From Acidovorax sp. DW039 (GTDB taxonomy: Bacteria > Pseudomonadota > Gammaproteobacteria > Burkholderiales > Burkholderiaceae_C), in NCBI RefSeq assembly GCF_037101375.1, contig NZ_AP029019.1, positions 3,329,001-3,393,000 of the forward strand: a stretch of DNA of 64,000 nt, read 5' to 3'. A program made the position numbers and the translations under genes. The notes below the pieces were generated by a model. The model was not told where the DNA came from, did not search any database, and saw only the letters and a list, made by a program, of their open reading frames with translations. Shown here in pieces: positions 35,653 to 45,459 of the stretch (positions are counted from its first letter, which is position 1; the number at the start of each line of letters is the position of its first letter).

Positions 35653-36186
35653 TTATCGCTTGAGGCCGAAAGCACCTAGCATCTGCTCCGTCTGCTTTTG
35701 CATCTGCTCCTGCATTTGCGTCAGCATGGCCTGCGACTGCTCGACGTAGTTGCCCATCATGCCCTTGAGCACAGGGGACTGAAGGCTCATGAACTGCGCC
35801 CACATCTCTGGCGTGACGTTCTGCGATTGCTCTGCCAGCTTGGTCTGCACATCGGTGAACGCCTGGACATTCTTCTCCAGATAAGCCCCCATGAACCCCT
35901 GCATGGCGTGGCCGTAGAAGCGGATGATGTTGGCCAGCACTGCCTCGCTGAACATGGGCGCCCCGCCCGCCTCTTCCTCCAGAATGATCTGCAGCAGGAT
36001 GCTGCGCGTGAGATCCTCACCCGTCTTCGCGTCGCGAACGACCACGTTCTGATGGTCAATCACCAGCTGGCGCACTTCGCTCAGCGTGATGTAGGTGGAG
36101 GTGTCGGTGTCGTAGAGGCGCCGGTTGGGGTATTTCTTGATCACGCGCTGCGTGGACTTGGCAGACGCGCTGGTGGATTCGGGCAA
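35653..36186 (-). CDS. phaR: Polyhydroxyalkanoate synthesis repressor PhaR, TTG start
   Basis: A 177-residue DNA-binding repressor of phasin and PHA granule genes. The PHB/PHA accumulation DNA-binding domain begins RVIKKYPNRRLYDTDTSTYI; a helical PHB-binding region follows (EEEAGGAPMFSEAVLANIIRFYG) and a Gln/Met-rich tail. I start it at TTG 36186 because GAGGAG lies seven bases upstream; the upstream ATGs at 36267 and 36237 give non-conserved leads. It is in keeping with the 3-hydroxybutyrate dehydrogenase gene 3.5 kb away. Confidence 0.93.
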   Translation of the reverse strand: MPESTSASAKSTQRVIKKYPNRRLYDTDTSTYITLSEVRQLVIDHQNVVVRDAKTGEDLTRSILLQIILEEEAGGAPMFSEAVLANIIRFYGHAMQGFMGAYLEKNVQAFTDVQTKLAEQSQNVTPEMWAQFMSLQSPVLKGMMGNYVEQSQAMLTQMQEQMQKQTEQMLGAFGLKR

Positions 36187-36324
36187 AACGGAACTCCTCG
36201 GACTTGCGCTCAATGCGGGTATTGCAGTGCAACACATTCTAGAGAGCCTCGGCAGCCACCCCTGCAAAGGATTACCCTGATGGCTTCGATCCGCGCAGAA
36301 AACCGAAAAGGTGCCCGAGAAATA

Positions 36325-36360
36325 AAAAAGCCTTCCAGACTTTGTCTTGGAAGGCTTTTT
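36325..36360 (-). terminator. Terminator after tRNA-Val(GAC)
   Basis: Stem AAAAAGCCTTCCA with TGGAAGGCTTTTT (36348-36360); on the minus strand a T run follows. It could also serve, from the other side, transcripts coming from the phaR upstream region. Confidence 0.85.
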
Positions 36361-36373
36361 ACCAATGGTTAGT

Positions 36374-36450
36374 TGGTAGGCGCGATTGGACTCGAACCAA
36401 CGACCCCCACCATGTCAAGGTGGTGCTCTAACCAGCTGAGCTACGCGCCT
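36374..36450 (-). tRNA. tRNA-Val (anticodon GAC)
   Basis: Acceptor AGGCGCG pairs with CGCGCCT, discriminator A, encoded CCA at 36376-36374. The anticodon loop TTGACAT gives GAC. With the TAC gene at 21365 the window covers two of the valine isoacceptors. Confidence 0.95.
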
Positions 36451-36469
36451 GTTTGTATTCGAGAACGCG

Positions 36470-36497
36470 ATTGTAGCATCAAAAAAACCGCCTGCAA
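36470..36497 (-). promoter_or_regulatory. Promoter of tRNA-Val(GAC)
   Basis: On the minus strand TTGCAG (36497-36492), a 16-bp spacer and TACAAT (36475-36470) lie 20 bp before the mature tRNA. Start near 36463. It falls directly after the relA stop codon. Confidence 0.6.
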
Positions 36498-36508
36498 AAA
36501 CTATTGGC

Positions 36509-38719
36509 TCAACGACGCCGTGCAGAGCGGACTCCGGGCACCGATGCCACGATACCCAGCACCTTGTTGAGACGGCCCGAATCGGCCACCTCCACCGTGA
36601 AAGTCATCCAGGCAGTGCCTTTGACGGATTGGGTCTGCACGCCAATCACATTGGTTTTCTCACGGGCGAACACTTCGGAGATGTCGCGCAGCAACCCCTG
36701 CCGATCCGCTGCCTCTACCGCCACATCCACCGGGTAGACGGCAGCAGCAGCGGCTTTGGGCGCGCCCCATTCCACCTCGATGACCCGCTCGGCGCTGCGT
36801 GCCGCCATTTCGCGGAAGTTGCTGCAATCAGCCCGGTGCACGCTCACCCCCTTTCCGCGGGTGACGAAGCCACGGATGAGGTCCGGCGGCGCAGGCTTGC
36901 AGCATTTGGCCAACTGGGTCATCAAGGAATCGATGCCCACCACCAGCACCCCACCCTTGGGCGCGGCTTCGTTGGTGCGGGTCTTCTTGAGCAGCAGATA
37001 GTCGTCGGGCTGCAGCGCAGGCTCCGGGGGACGCAGCAGGTTTTCAATGTTGCGCAGCGAAAACTCGTCCTTGCCCACGACCTCAAACAGCGCATCGGCA
37101 GACTTGAAGCCGAGTTGCGTGGCCAGGTCATCCAGCTTCATGGCTGTCTTGCCCTCGCGCTGCAGCAGCTTCTCCACGGCTTCACGGCCACGGGCCACGG
37201 TTTCGTGGGTGGCCTGCGCGTTGAACCAAGCACGCACCTTGGCTTTGGCACGGTTGCTGGTGAGGTAGCCCAGCTCAGGATTGAGCCAGTCCCGCGAGGG
37301 GCGGCCTTCCTTCACGGTGGTGATCTCTACCGTCTGGCCGTTTTGCAGCGGGGTGTTGAGTGGCACCATGGCGCCATCCACGCGCGCGCCACGGCAACGG
37401 TGTCCCACGCTGGTGTGCACCGCGTAGGCAAAGTCCACAGGGGTGGAGCCTTGCGACAGTTCAATCACCGCGGCATCGGGCGTCAGCACATAGATGCGGT
37501 CTTCAAAAAGGCCACGGTTCGGCACCGTGCCTGCCAGATCGCGCTCCCAGGCCAGCAGTTGGCGCAGCACGGCGATCTTGGCGTCGTATTCGCCCGAGGC
37601 CGAAACCCCGGCATAACCTTTGCTGCCCGCCTCCTTGTAGGCCCAGTGCGCGGCTACACCATGTTCAGCGTGGTCATGCATGGCCTGCGTGCGGATCTGG
37701 ATTTCTACCGGGCGTCCATTCTCGTCACGCACGATGGTGTGCAGCGACTGGTAGCCGTTGGGCTTGGGCTTGGCGATGTAGTCGTCAAACTCTTCCACGA
37801 TGGGGGTGAACTGCTCGTGCACCCAGCTCAGCGCGGCGTAGCAGTCCTTGACGGTGGGCACCACTACGCGCAGGGCGCGCAGGTCCAGCACTTGGTCAAA
37901 ATGCAGCGACTTGCCACGCATCTTCTTGACGATGCTGTAGATGTGCTTAGGCCGCCCCTGCACTGTGGCGCTGATGCTGCGGCTGCGCAGCTCGGCCTCG
38001 AGCCGCTCACGCAGCTGCTGCATGTAGATCTCGCGCTCACCGCGCTTTTCATCCAGCAGACGGGCCACTTCCTTGTAGGTGTCTGGCTCCAGAAAGCGGA
38101 AGGACAGGTCCTCCAACTCCCATTTCATCTGCCAGATACCCAAGCGGTTGGCCAGCGGCGCAAAGACATGCAGGGATTCACGCGCCAGGCTGGGCGGCAC
38201 AGGGCGCTTGCTGGCAGCATGGAAGCGCAAGGTTTGCAAGCGCGAAGCCAGGCGCAGCATCACCACACGCAGATCGCGCGAGAACGCCAGCAGCATCTTG
38301 CGCACGTTCTCGGTCTGCACTGCGGGGTCATCCACCTGCTCTGCAGACAGGGCCTGGCGCTGCACACGCATGAGCTTGGTGGTCTCTACAGCCAGCGCGG
38401 CAAAGCTCTCGCCAAAGGCCTTGGTGATGACTTCCTCGGGCTTGTTCAGATGCACGCAGGCATACACCAGATAGCTGGCGGCCTGCATGGCCTCAGATCC
38501 ACCGATGTTCTTGAGAATGGCCGCCACCGCATCGGCATGGGCCAGCGTGTTCTCGCCAGAGTCCAGGGTTTCGCACGCCAGCAGTGGCTCGGCAAAAGCC
38601 CGGGCGCGTGCCAGCGCATCCACCTGCTCTGGCAGGGTGTGGGCTGTGGCGGCTATCAGCTGCGGCAGCGGCTCATGCGGCGTAACGGCCACGGGGGTCG
38701 CAATGGGGTTTGTCTTCAT
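36509..38719 (-). CDS. relA: (p)ppGpp synthetase RelA
   Basis: A 736-residue stringent-response synthetase. The N-terminal hydrolase domain is degenerate: the HD motif place reads ASYLVYACVHLNKPEEV, with no HDxxED, so it should not hydrolyse ppGpp. The synthetase domain (about 230-390) has RPKHIYSIVKKM and KPNGYQSLHTIV, then TGS (about 430-490), a Cys-containing zinc-finger region (AKCCKPAPPD) and an ACT domain at the end. Its ATG overlaps the upstream hydrolase stop (ATGA). ATG at 38752 is less likely. Confidence 0.95.
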   Translation of the reverse strand: MKTNPIATPVAVTPHEPLPQLIAATAHTLPEQVDALARARAFAEPLLACETLDSGENTLAHADAVAAILKNIGGSEAMQAASYLVYACVHLNKPEEVITKAFGESFAALAVETTKLMRVQRQALSAEQVDDPAVQTENVRKMLLAFSRDLRVVMLRLASRLQTLRFHAASKRPVPPSLARESLHVFAPLANRLGIWQMKWELEDLSFRFLEPDTYKEVARLLDEKRGEREIYMQQLRERLEAELRSRSISATVQGRPKHIYSIVKKMRGKSLHFDQVLDLRALRVVVPTVKDCYAALSWVHEQFTPIVEEFDDYIAKPKPNGYQSLHTIVRDENGRPVEIQIRTQAMHDHAEHGVAAHWAYKEAGSKGYAGVSASGEYDAKIAVLRQLLAWERDLAGTVPNRGLFEDRIYVLTPDAAVIELSQGSTPVDFAYAVHTSVGHRCRGARVDGAMVPLNTPLQNGQTVEITTVKEGRPSRDWLNPELGYLTSNRAKAKVRAWFNAQATHETVARGREAVEKLLQREGKTAMKLDDLATQLGFKSADALFEVVGKDEFSLRNIENLLRPPEPALQPDDYLLLKKTRTNEAAPKGGVLVVGIDSLMTQLAKCCKPAPPDLIRGFVTRGKGVSVHRADCSNFREMAARSAERVIEVEWGAPKAAAAAVYPVDVAVEAADRQGLLRDISEVFAREKTNVIGVQTQSVKGTAWMTFTVEVADSGRLNKVLGIVASVPGVRSARRR

Positions 38720-39678
38720 CCTGCCTGCACACCTTCCTCCATCGAACCCCACCCTAAAAATGCTTTCACTACGGCAATCTGCTCGTCAGCCACCAAGGTG
38801 GGGGCATGCCCCACGCCTTGCAACTCTACGCAGCGTGCACGGGGGCCACGCTCTTGCATGGCCGCTGCTGTCTCACGCGTCAGCAAATCTGACACGGCCC
38901 CACGCAGCAGCAGCGTTTCTGCCTTGATCTGGTCATAAAGCTGCCAGAGTGCAGCCTCGCCAGCGGCAGCGGCTTCCTGCGTCAGCGCCCGAAACGGGAC
39001 CGCAATGGCCGGGTCATAGTGCAAGGTCAGCCCGCCCTCGGGCAGTGCGCGCACCATGTGCCGGGACAGGTCCAGCCACTGCTGCGGCGTATGCGGGCCA
39101 AACCCTGTGGAGATAGCCCACATGGCGTCCGCCGCCTGCTGCAGCGATTCAAAACGGGCCATGTGCCCCAGGTACTGCCCGATGCGCTGCAGGGCCTGCC
39201 ATTGGATGACAGGGCCTACATCGTTAAGCACCAGTCGGCGCACCGGCACAGGCAGTGGCAAGCCAGGCTGTCCCGCCAGCGCCATGCCGATGAGCCCGCC
39301 CATGCTGGTGCCCACCCAGTCCAGCGATGCGATGGGAGCCTTCTGATGCAGATGAGCCAACAGGGCCAGCATGTCGGCTGCGTACACGGGAAGCTGATAA
39401 CCCATGGGGTCGGCTAGCCAGTCACTCTGGCCGCGCCCCACCACATCGGGGCAGATCACGCGGGCATGCAGACTCAAGCGGCGGGCCAAGGCGTCAAAGT
39501 CACGCCCCTGGCGCGAGAGACCATGCACGCACACCACCACATGGGGATGTGCCGGGTTGCCGGTGGCGTTCCATTCCCAGTAAGCCATGCGGTGCTGAGG
39601 ATGTGCGTCACCAGTGCCCGCGGTGTGGGCGGATGCCAGACCGGGGCATGGTACGTAGTTCAGCGTAGGTTCATTCAT
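38716..39678 (-). CDS. Alpha/beta hydrolase
   Basis: A 320-residue alpha/beta-hydrolase-fold enzyme. The oxyanion segment VVVCVHGLSRQGRDF, nucleophile elbow GTSMGG (Ser) and terminal catalytic His in GVGHAP are present; the acid is probably Asp in the SDLLTR segment. Substrate unknown. It is co-directional and coupled to relA by a 4-bp overlap, and divergent from bdhA (71 bp). Confidence 0.88.
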   Translation of the reverse strand: MNEPTLNYVPCPGLASAHTAGTGDAHPQHRMAYWEWNATGNPAHPHVVVCVHGLSRQGRDFDALARRLSLHARVICPDVVGRGQSDWLADPMGYQLPVYAADMLALLAHLHQKAPIASLDWVGTSMGGLIGMALAGQPGLPLPVPVRRLVLNDVGPVIQWQALQRIGQYLGHMARFESLQQAADAMWAISTGFGPHTPQQWLDLSRHMVRALPEGGLTLHYDPAIAVPFRALTQEAAAAGEAALWQLYDQIKAETLLLRGAVSDLLTRETAAAMQERGPRARCVELQGVGHAPTLVADEQIAVVKAFLGWGSMEEGVQAG

Positions 39679-39749
39679 GGGTACGCAATCCGGGATGCGG
39701 CGCTTGATAATGGTTGCGTCGCATCGTAATTCATTAGGGAGAGACTCTC

Positions 39750-40532
39750 ATGCTGAAAGGCAAAACCGCCCTCGTCACCGGCTCCACCAGCGGCATCGGC
39801 CTGGGCATCGCCAAGGCCCTGGCGCGCCAGGGGGCCCATATTGTGCTCAACGGCTTTGGCGATGTGGATGCTCCGCGCGCTGAAGTGCTTGCAGCGGGCG
39901 AAGGCACGGGCGCGCAGGTGGCCTACCACGGTGCCGACATGAGCCGGGCGGCAGACATTGAGGACATGATGCGCTACAGCGCATCGCAGTTCGGGCAGGT
40001 GGATATCCTGGTCAACAACGCAGGCATCCAGCACGTCGCCAATGTGGAGGACTTTCCGGTAGAGCGCTGGGACGCCATCATTGCCATCAACCTGACCAGC
40101 GCATTCCACACCTCCCGCCTGGCCCTGCCTGCCATGCGCCGCGCCAATTGGGGGCGCATCATTAACGTAGCATCGGTCCACGGGCTGGTGGGTTCAGCAC
40201 AGAAGTCGGCCTACGTAGCTGCCAAACACGGCATTGTTGGCTTGACCAAGGTGACCGCGCTGGAAACTGCCACCACAGGCATCACCGCCAACGCCATCTG
40301 CCCCGGCTGGGTGCTGACCCCCCTGGTGCAAAAGCAGGTAGACGCCAAGGCCGCCGCACACGGCCTGAGCAACGAAGAAGCCACCAAGCTGCTACTGGGT
40401 GAAAAAGAGCCTTCGATGCAATTCACTACCCCTGAGGAGCTGGGTGAGCTGGCAGTGTTCTTCTGCTCACCCGCCGCCAACAATGTGCGCGGTGTGGCAT
40501 GGAACATGGATGGCGGCTGGGCCGCACAATAA
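39750..40532 (+). CDS. bdhA: 3-hydroxybutyrate dehydrogenase
   Basis: A 260-residue NAD-dependent short-chain dehydrogenase that oxidises (R)-3-hydroxybutyrate to acetoacetate. Cofactor motif TGSTSGIG, the NNAGIQ turn, catalytic Ser in NVASVHG and Tyr/Lys in SAYVAAKHG are present; the lid region MQFTTPEELG and end NMDGGWAAQ are typical for the family. It completes PHB breakdown, matching phaR. GGGAGAG lies upstream. A dispersed repeat and terminator follow. Confidence 0.93.
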   Translation: MLKGKTALVTGSTSGIGLGIAKALARQGAHIVLNGFGDVDAPRAEVLAAGEGTGAQVAYHGADMSRAADIEDMMRYSASQFGQVDILVNNAGIQHVANVEDFPVERWDAIIAINLTSAFHTSRLALPAMRRANWGRIINVASVHGLVGSAQKSAYVAAKHGIVGLTKVTALETATTGITANAICPGWVLTPLVQKQVDAKAAAHGLSNEEATKLLLGEKEPSMQFTTPEELGELAVFFCSPAANNVRGVAWNMDGGWAAQ

Positions 40533-40573
40533 GCTCGTAATACCCAGCGGCTGACAAGCGCAGCATGCTACAC

Positions 40574-40614
40574 ATTTAATAGCTGCCTGCGCTTTATCAG
40601 CAAGCGCTAGAGCC
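40574..40614 (+). repeat. Dispersed repeat, copy 7
   Basis: ATTTAATAGCTGCCTGCGCT, then TTATCAGCAAGCGCTAGAGC; the most complete intergenic copy, between bdhA and its terminator. Confidence 0.8.
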
Positions 40615-40624
40615 CGATTCAAGC

Positions 40625-40661
40625 AAAAGGCCCTGAGCACTCATGCCCAGGGCCTTTTTTT
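40625..40661 (+). terminator. Terminator between bdhA and the RND operon
   Basis: Stem AAAAGGCCCTG with CAGGGCCTTTT and a T run; the opposite side is A-rich, so it may end the convergent RND transcript too. Confidence 0.85.
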
Positions 40662-40682
40662 GATACCTACCAACCTGACGTT

Positions 40683-43600
40683 TCAGCTGTGGGCCGAAGC
40701 CGTTTCGGTCGTGTGACCCGACGGTGTCTCATGCGCCACCGTGGTCTTGGCTCCTGGCACCGCCTTGCGGGCGAACAGGGTGTACATCGTGGGCACCACA
40801 AAAATGGTGAGCAGTGTGCCCAGCGACATGCCACCCACAATCACCCAGCCGATTTGAGAGCGCGTCTCTGCCCCCGCACCTTTGGCCAGCGCCAGAGGGA
40901 CAGCCCCCAGCACCATCGCCCCCGTGGTCATCAAGATGGGACGCAGCCGCTGCGACGAGGCCTTGACCAGCGCATCCACCATCTCCATGCCCTCTTCGCG
41001 AAGCTGGTTGGTGAACTCCACGATCAGAATGCCGTGCTTGGTGATCAGCCCCACCAGTGTGATGAGACCGATCTGTGAATAGACGTTGAGCGAGCCTCCG
41101 CTCCACTGCAAGGCCAGCAGCGCTCCAATCATGGACAGCGGCACCGACACCATGATGACCAGCGGATCAATGAAGCTCTCGAACTGTGCGGCCAGCACCA
41201 GAAAGATGAACACCAGCGCCAGCAGGAACACGATGCCCAAGGCCCCCTGCGAACTCTTGAACTCGCGCGACGTGCCGTTCAGGTCCGTGGTGTAGCCGGG
41301 CTTGAGCACCTTGGCCGCAGTGTCATCCATGAACTTCAGCGCCTCACCCAACGAATAGTCGGGTGACAGGTTGGCCGTGATGGTGACCGAGCGGCGCTGG
41401 CCAAAGTGGTTCAGCTCGCGCGGGCTCACGCTCTCTTTCACGTTCACCAGGCTGGACAGGGGAATCATGGCATCGTTGCGGCCACGCACGTAAATACTGT
41501 CGATGTTCTCAGGCGTGGTGCGGCCACGGGCCTCGTTCTGCACGATCACGTCGTACTGCTCGGCATCGCGCTTGTAGCGTGTCACGGTGCGGCCACCCAG
41601 CATGGTCTCGATGGCACGGGCCACCACATCCACACTCACCCCCAAGTCTGCCGCGCGCTCGCGGTTGACGCTGATGCGCAGTTCGGGCTTGTTCAGGCGC
41701 AGGTCCACGTCGGGCGCGACGATGCCAGGGTTCTTGGCAATTTCCGCCATCATCTGGTTGGTCACAGCATTCAGGTTCTCGTAGCTGTCCGAGGTCTGGA
41801 TCACATAAGTCAATGGCCGCGAGCGGAAGCTCTGCCCCAGCGATGGGGGTGTGATCAGGAACGAGTTCACCCCCGGCAAAGCCGCCACCTTGGGCTGCAG
41901 GTCGCGGGCGATGGACAGCGTAGTGCGGTCTCGCTGCTCCCAGTCCACCGTGCGGTAGATGACACTGCCCTGCGCCACCGTGGGGTTGCCGATGTTGGCA
42001 AAGATACGGTCAAACTCAGGATAGTCGCGGCCAATCTTCTCCAGCTCCAGTGCGTAGCGGTTGGTGTAGTCCAGCGTTGCACCATCGGGCGCAGTCACGT
42101 TGACCAGGATCGTGCCCCGGTCTTCCATGGGCGAGAGCTCCTGCTTCATCTTGGGATACACCATGACCAGCCCGGCAGCGCTGACCGCCATCACGGCAAC
42201 CACAAGCCAGCGGGCCTGAAACAGCGCACCACGCAAGCCGCCGCCTGCGCCACCACCCGCCCGTCCGCCCCAGCGTGCCGTCACCACCCAACGCAACAGT
42301 CGGCCATAGGCATCAGACAGCGCCGTGAGCCACCGCTCCATGGAACGGTCAAACCAGTTGGGCTTGGGGTTGTGCTTGAGCAGCAGCGAGCACATCATGG
42401 GCGAGAGCGTGAGCGCGACAAAGCCCGACACCACCACCGCGCCCGCCAAGGCCAGCGCAAACTCCACAAACAGCCGCCCGGTACGCCCCGGGGTGAAAGC
42501 CAGCGGCGCATACACGGCCACCAGGGTCAGCGTCATGGCGATGATGGCAAAGCCGATCTCGCGCGCACCCTTGATGGCAGCGGAGAACGGATCCAGCCCC
42601 TCTTCAATGTGGCGGTAGATGTTCTCCAGCATCACGATGGCATCGTCCACCACCAGCCCGATCGCCAGCACCAGGGCCAGCAGGGTCAGCGTGTTGATGG
42701 AAAAACCAGCCAGCGCCATCAGCGCAAACGTGCCCACCAGACTCACCGGGATGGTGATGATGGGAATGATGGAGGCCCGCAAGGTGCGAAGGAAGACGAA
42801 GATCACCAGAGCCACCAGCACCACGGCTTCGATGATGGTCTGGTACACGCTCTTGACCGAGCGGTCGATGAACAGCGAGTTGTCGTTGGCCACATCTATG
42901 GTGATGTCGGCGGGCAAGTCTGCCTTCAAGGTGGGCAGCATGGCGCGAACCCCTGCGGACAGCTCCAGCGGGTTGGCCGTGGCCTGGCGGATCACGCCCA
43001 TGGAAATGGCCTCGCGGTCATTGAGACGCACGCGGCTGCGGTCACTCGCAGCACTCTCTTCCACACGGGCAACATCACGCATGCGCACCGGAAAGCCATT
43101 GACGGTGCGGATCACGATGTCGGAAAACTGCGCTGGCCGCGCCAGTTCGGTCTGCGAAGTGACGCTGAACTCGCGCTGCTGCGACTCGATGCGCCCGGCG
43201 GGCAGCTCCAGATTGTTGCGGCGTATGGCGTCTTCCACATCCTGGGTGGTAAGGCGGTAGCCCGCCATGCGTTCAGGGTCCAGCCAGATACGCATGGCAT
43301 AGCGGCGCTCGCCATAAATGGGCACATCGGCCACCCCCGTCACCGTCTGCAAGCGGGGCTTGACGATGCGGTTGAGCAGATCGTTGATTTCCAGCGGGCT
43401 ACGGGTTTCGCTACTGAAGGCCAGCCACATCACGGGCGACGCATCGGCCTCCACCTTGGCAATCACCGGCTCGTCCACCGCATCAGGCAGGCGGTTGCGC
43501 ACCCGTGCTGTGCGGTCACGCACTTCAGCGGCAGCGTTGTCGGCGTCTTTTTCCAGGCGAAATCGCACACTGATCTGGCTTTGCTCGGCGCGGCTGATGG

Positions 43601-43844
43601 AGGTGATCACATCCACCGCGTCGATCCCGGCAATCGAATCCTCCAGCGGCTTGGTCACCTGCGATTCGATCACCTCTGCCGATGCGCCTGCATAGCGCAC
43701 GCTCACGGTGACCACAGGCTCATCGATCTTCGGGTACTCGCGGACCGTCAAGCGCGTAAAACTCACCGCCCCCACCAGAAGCACCAGCAGGGACAGCACG
43801 GTGGCGAACACCGGTCGCCGGATGGAGATTTCAGCAAGTTGCAT
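40683..43844 (-). CDS. RND efflux pump, inner-membrane subunit (HAE1 type)
   Basis: A 1053-residue AcrB/MdtC-like proton-driven pump. N-terminal MQLAEISIRRPVFATVLSLL, twelve hydrophobic helices in two halves, proton-relay Asp pair in GLVVDDAIVMLENI, and the periplasmic porter repeats are present. A Gly-rich cytoplasmic linker (RWGGRAGGGAGGG) sits at about residues 525-540, between the halves. I start it at 43844. The adaptor gene lies 32 bp upstream; no outer-membrane factor is adjacent. The drug or solvent substrate cannot be predicted. Confidence 0.93.
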   Translation of the reverse strand: MQLAEISIRRPVFATVLSLLVLLVGAVSFTRLTVREYPKIDEPVVTVSVRYAGASAEVIESQVTKPLEDSIAGIDAVDVITSISRAEQSQISVRFRLEKDADNAAAEVRDRTARVRNRLPDAVDEPVIAKVEADASPVMWLAFSSETRSPLEINDLLNRIVKPRLQTVTGVADVPIYGERRYAMRIWLDPERMAGYRLTTQDVEDAIRRNNLELPAGRIESQQREFSVTSQTELARPAQFSDIVIRTVNGFPVRMRDVARVEESAASDRSRVRLNDREAISMGVIRQATANPLELSAGVRAMLPTLKADLPADITIDVANDNSLFIDRSVKSVYQTIIEAVVLVALVIFVFLRTLRASIIPIITIPVSLVGTFALMALAGFSINTLTLLALVLAIGLVVDDAIVMLENIYRHIEEGLDPFSAAIKGAREIGFAIIAMTLTLVAVYAPLAFTPGRTGRLFVEFALALAGAVVVSGFVALTLSPMMCSLLLKHNPKPNWFDRSMERWLTALSDAYGRLLRWVVTARWGGRAGGGAGGGLRGALFQARWLVVAVMAVSAAGLVMVYPKMKQELSPMEDRGTILVNVTAPDGATLDYTNRYALELEKIGRDYPEFDRIFANIGNPTVAQGSVIYRTVDWEQRDRTTLSIARDLQPKVAALPGVNSFLITPPSLGQSFRSRPLTYVIQTSDSYENLNAVTNQMMAEIAKNPGIVAPDVDLRLNKPELRISVNRERAADLGVSVDVVARAIETMLGGRTVTRYKRDAEQYDVIVQNEARGRTTPENIDSIYVRGRNDAMIPLSSLVNVKESVSPRELNHFGQRRSVTITANLSPDYSLGEALKFMDDTAAKVLKPGYTTDLNGTSREFKSSQGALGIVFLLALVFIFLVLAAQFESFIDPLVIMVSVPLSMIGALLALQWSGGSLNVYSQIGLITLVGLITKHGILIVEFTNQLREEGMEMVDALVKASSQRLRPILMTTGAMVLGAVPLALAKGAGAETRSQIGWVIVGGMSLGTLLTIFVVPTMYTLFARKAVPGAKTTVAHETPSGHTTETASAHS

Positions 43845-43876
43845 GGCGTGCCTCGTCAATCAACATCACAGCGGCC

Positions 43877-45238
43877 TCAGGAAGACTGGCCTGCACGGCC
43901 CAGTGCGGACAGGGGGATGTTGCAGGGGTTGGACCCCGGCAGGTCAGGCACGGGGACCAACCGAGCTACAGCAGCTGATGCACCACCCGCACCACCTGTA
44001 CCACCCGCACCTGCTGCGCCAACGGCAGTACCCATGGGCGATGCGGCGGGGGCTGCAGCCGAGGCAGCAGAAGCTGGAGCCGAGGGCTGCGACGCCGCCG
44101 CTGCAGGGGCCTTGCCCTCGCCCGACTGTCCCAGCTCCACCACGCGCACGGCCATGCCATCCCGCTGCAGGCGCTGCTGTCCTGCGGTAACGACCACGTC
44201 GCCTGCGGCCAGCCCTTCCACCACTTCGACATAACCGGGAGTACGAGCCCCCAGCCTCACCGGGGTGCGCTTGGCGACCTTGGAGCCGTCTTCCTTGCCC
44301 GCCACGATGCGCAGGACATAGGGATTGGCCCCATCGGGCACGATCGCTTCCTCCGGAATCACGCGCGCATCAGCTCGCTCGCCAAACACGGCCGTCACAC
44401 GCGCAAACATGCCGGGGCGCAACTGCTGACGTCGGTTGTCAATGCAGCCCCGCACGGCCAGGGATCGCCCATCAGCGTCGATCTGTGGGTTGATGGCCTG
44501 GATCGTGGCGGCGTACTGCACGCCGGGCAGCGCATCAAAAGCCACGCGGGCGGTCTGCCCGGTCTTGACCTTGTTCTGAAGACGCTCGGGCAGACGGAAG
44601 TCCACATACACAGCGTCAAGGTCTTCCAGGTTAACGATATCGGCGCCGTCCTTGAGGTAGTCGCCCACGTTCACGCCGCGAATACCCGCCACCCCATCAA
44701 ACGGCGCAACAATGCGCAGGCGCTGCGCCGTGGCCTCGGCCAGTGCCAGCTTGGCTTCGGCCACTTCCAGGTTGGCGGCGCTCTCATCCACTGAGCGCTG
44801 GCTGATGAAACCTTGTGCCACCAGTTCCTGGTTGCGCTTGTGGTTGGCGCGGGCAATGGAGAGCTCGGCCCGGCTTTGCTGTACCTGGGCACGGGGCAAC
44901 TGATCGTCCAGTTGCACCAGCAACTGCCCCTTGCGTACCCGCTGACCATCCGTGAAATTGAGGAGCGTGATGCGGCCACTGATTTCCGGGCGCAGCACCA
45001 CACTGCGACGCGAGCGCAGACTGCCCACGGCTTCCGCGTCATCGCGCAAGGCCATCTGCCGCACGCTGGTGGCTTCCACCATCACGGGCCTGCCCGCCCC
45101 AGGAGCGCCAGGCTTGCCTGCAGCAGACGTGGCATCGGGCTTGGGAGCCTTGCCAGGTGACTGAAACCACCATGCTGCGCCAGAGGCTGCAACCAAACCG
45201 ATAACTGCAACGACCACGTATTTGTTCTTGAGCGCCAT
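43877..45238 (-). CDS. RND efflux periplasmic adaptor (membrane fusion protein)
   Basis: A 453-residue adaptor. One N-terminal helix (about 7-25) anchors it. The lipoyl halves (VVLRPEISGRITLLNFTDGQRV and LRIVAPFDGVAGIRGV), an alpha-hairpin (about 115-170), and the beta-barrel and proximal domains follow. The C-terminus carries an Ala/Ser/Gly-rich extension (about 370-430, ASQPSAPASAASAAAPAASP) absent from typical members. It heads the two-gene pump operon. The 221-bp region upstream contains an 8-bp inverted repeat GCGTAAAG (45295)/CTTTACGC (45350) that could be an operator. Confidence 0.92.
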   Translation of the reverse strand: MALKNKYVVVAVIGLVAASGAAWWFQSPGKAPKPDATSAAGKPGAPGAGRPVMVEATSVRQMALRDDAEAVGSLRSRRSVVLRPEISGRITLLNFTDGQRVRKGQLLVQLDDQLPRAQVQQSRAELSIARANHKRNQELVAQGFISQRSVDESAANLEVAEAKLALAEATAQRLRIVAPFDGVAGIRGVNVGDYLKDGADIVNLEDLDAVYVDFRLPERLQNKVKTGQTARVAFDALPGVQYAATIQAINPQIDADGRSLAVRGCIDNRRQQLRPGMFARVTAVFGERADARVIPEEAIVPDGANPYVLRIVAGKEDGSKVAKRTPVRLGARTPGYVEVVEGLAAGDVVVTAGQQRLQRDGMAVRVVELGQSGEGKAPAAAASQPSAPASAASAAAPAASPMGTAVGAAGAGGTGGAGGASAAVARLVPVPDLPGSNPCNIPLSALGRAGQSS

Positions 45239-45459
45239 GGATCCATCAAACCTGGGGTAGGGATAAGCGAAATGCAGCCGGACAATGTATCAGTGCGTAA
45301 AGACATTCGTATGCGGCAAAGGCCTTAGCCCTCGGCTTGAATACAACAGCTTTACGCGACCTTTACAAAGCGCCGCTTTGCCTTCGCAAACGGTGCACGA
45401 AGCATGCCCGCTCCAGGGACACCCGTGCATGCACTCAGGAATATGGTGAGGTGAGCGCG

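Noticed and set aside
36373..36570. Plus-strand ORF beginning MVGAIGLEPTTPTMSRWCSN
   Set aside because: Antisense reading of tRNA-Val(GAC); a familiar annotation artefact.
41406..44234. 942-codon plus-strand ORF
   Set aside because: Antisense of the RND pump and adaptor genes; composition (His, Gln, Gly) is that of reversed coding sequence.
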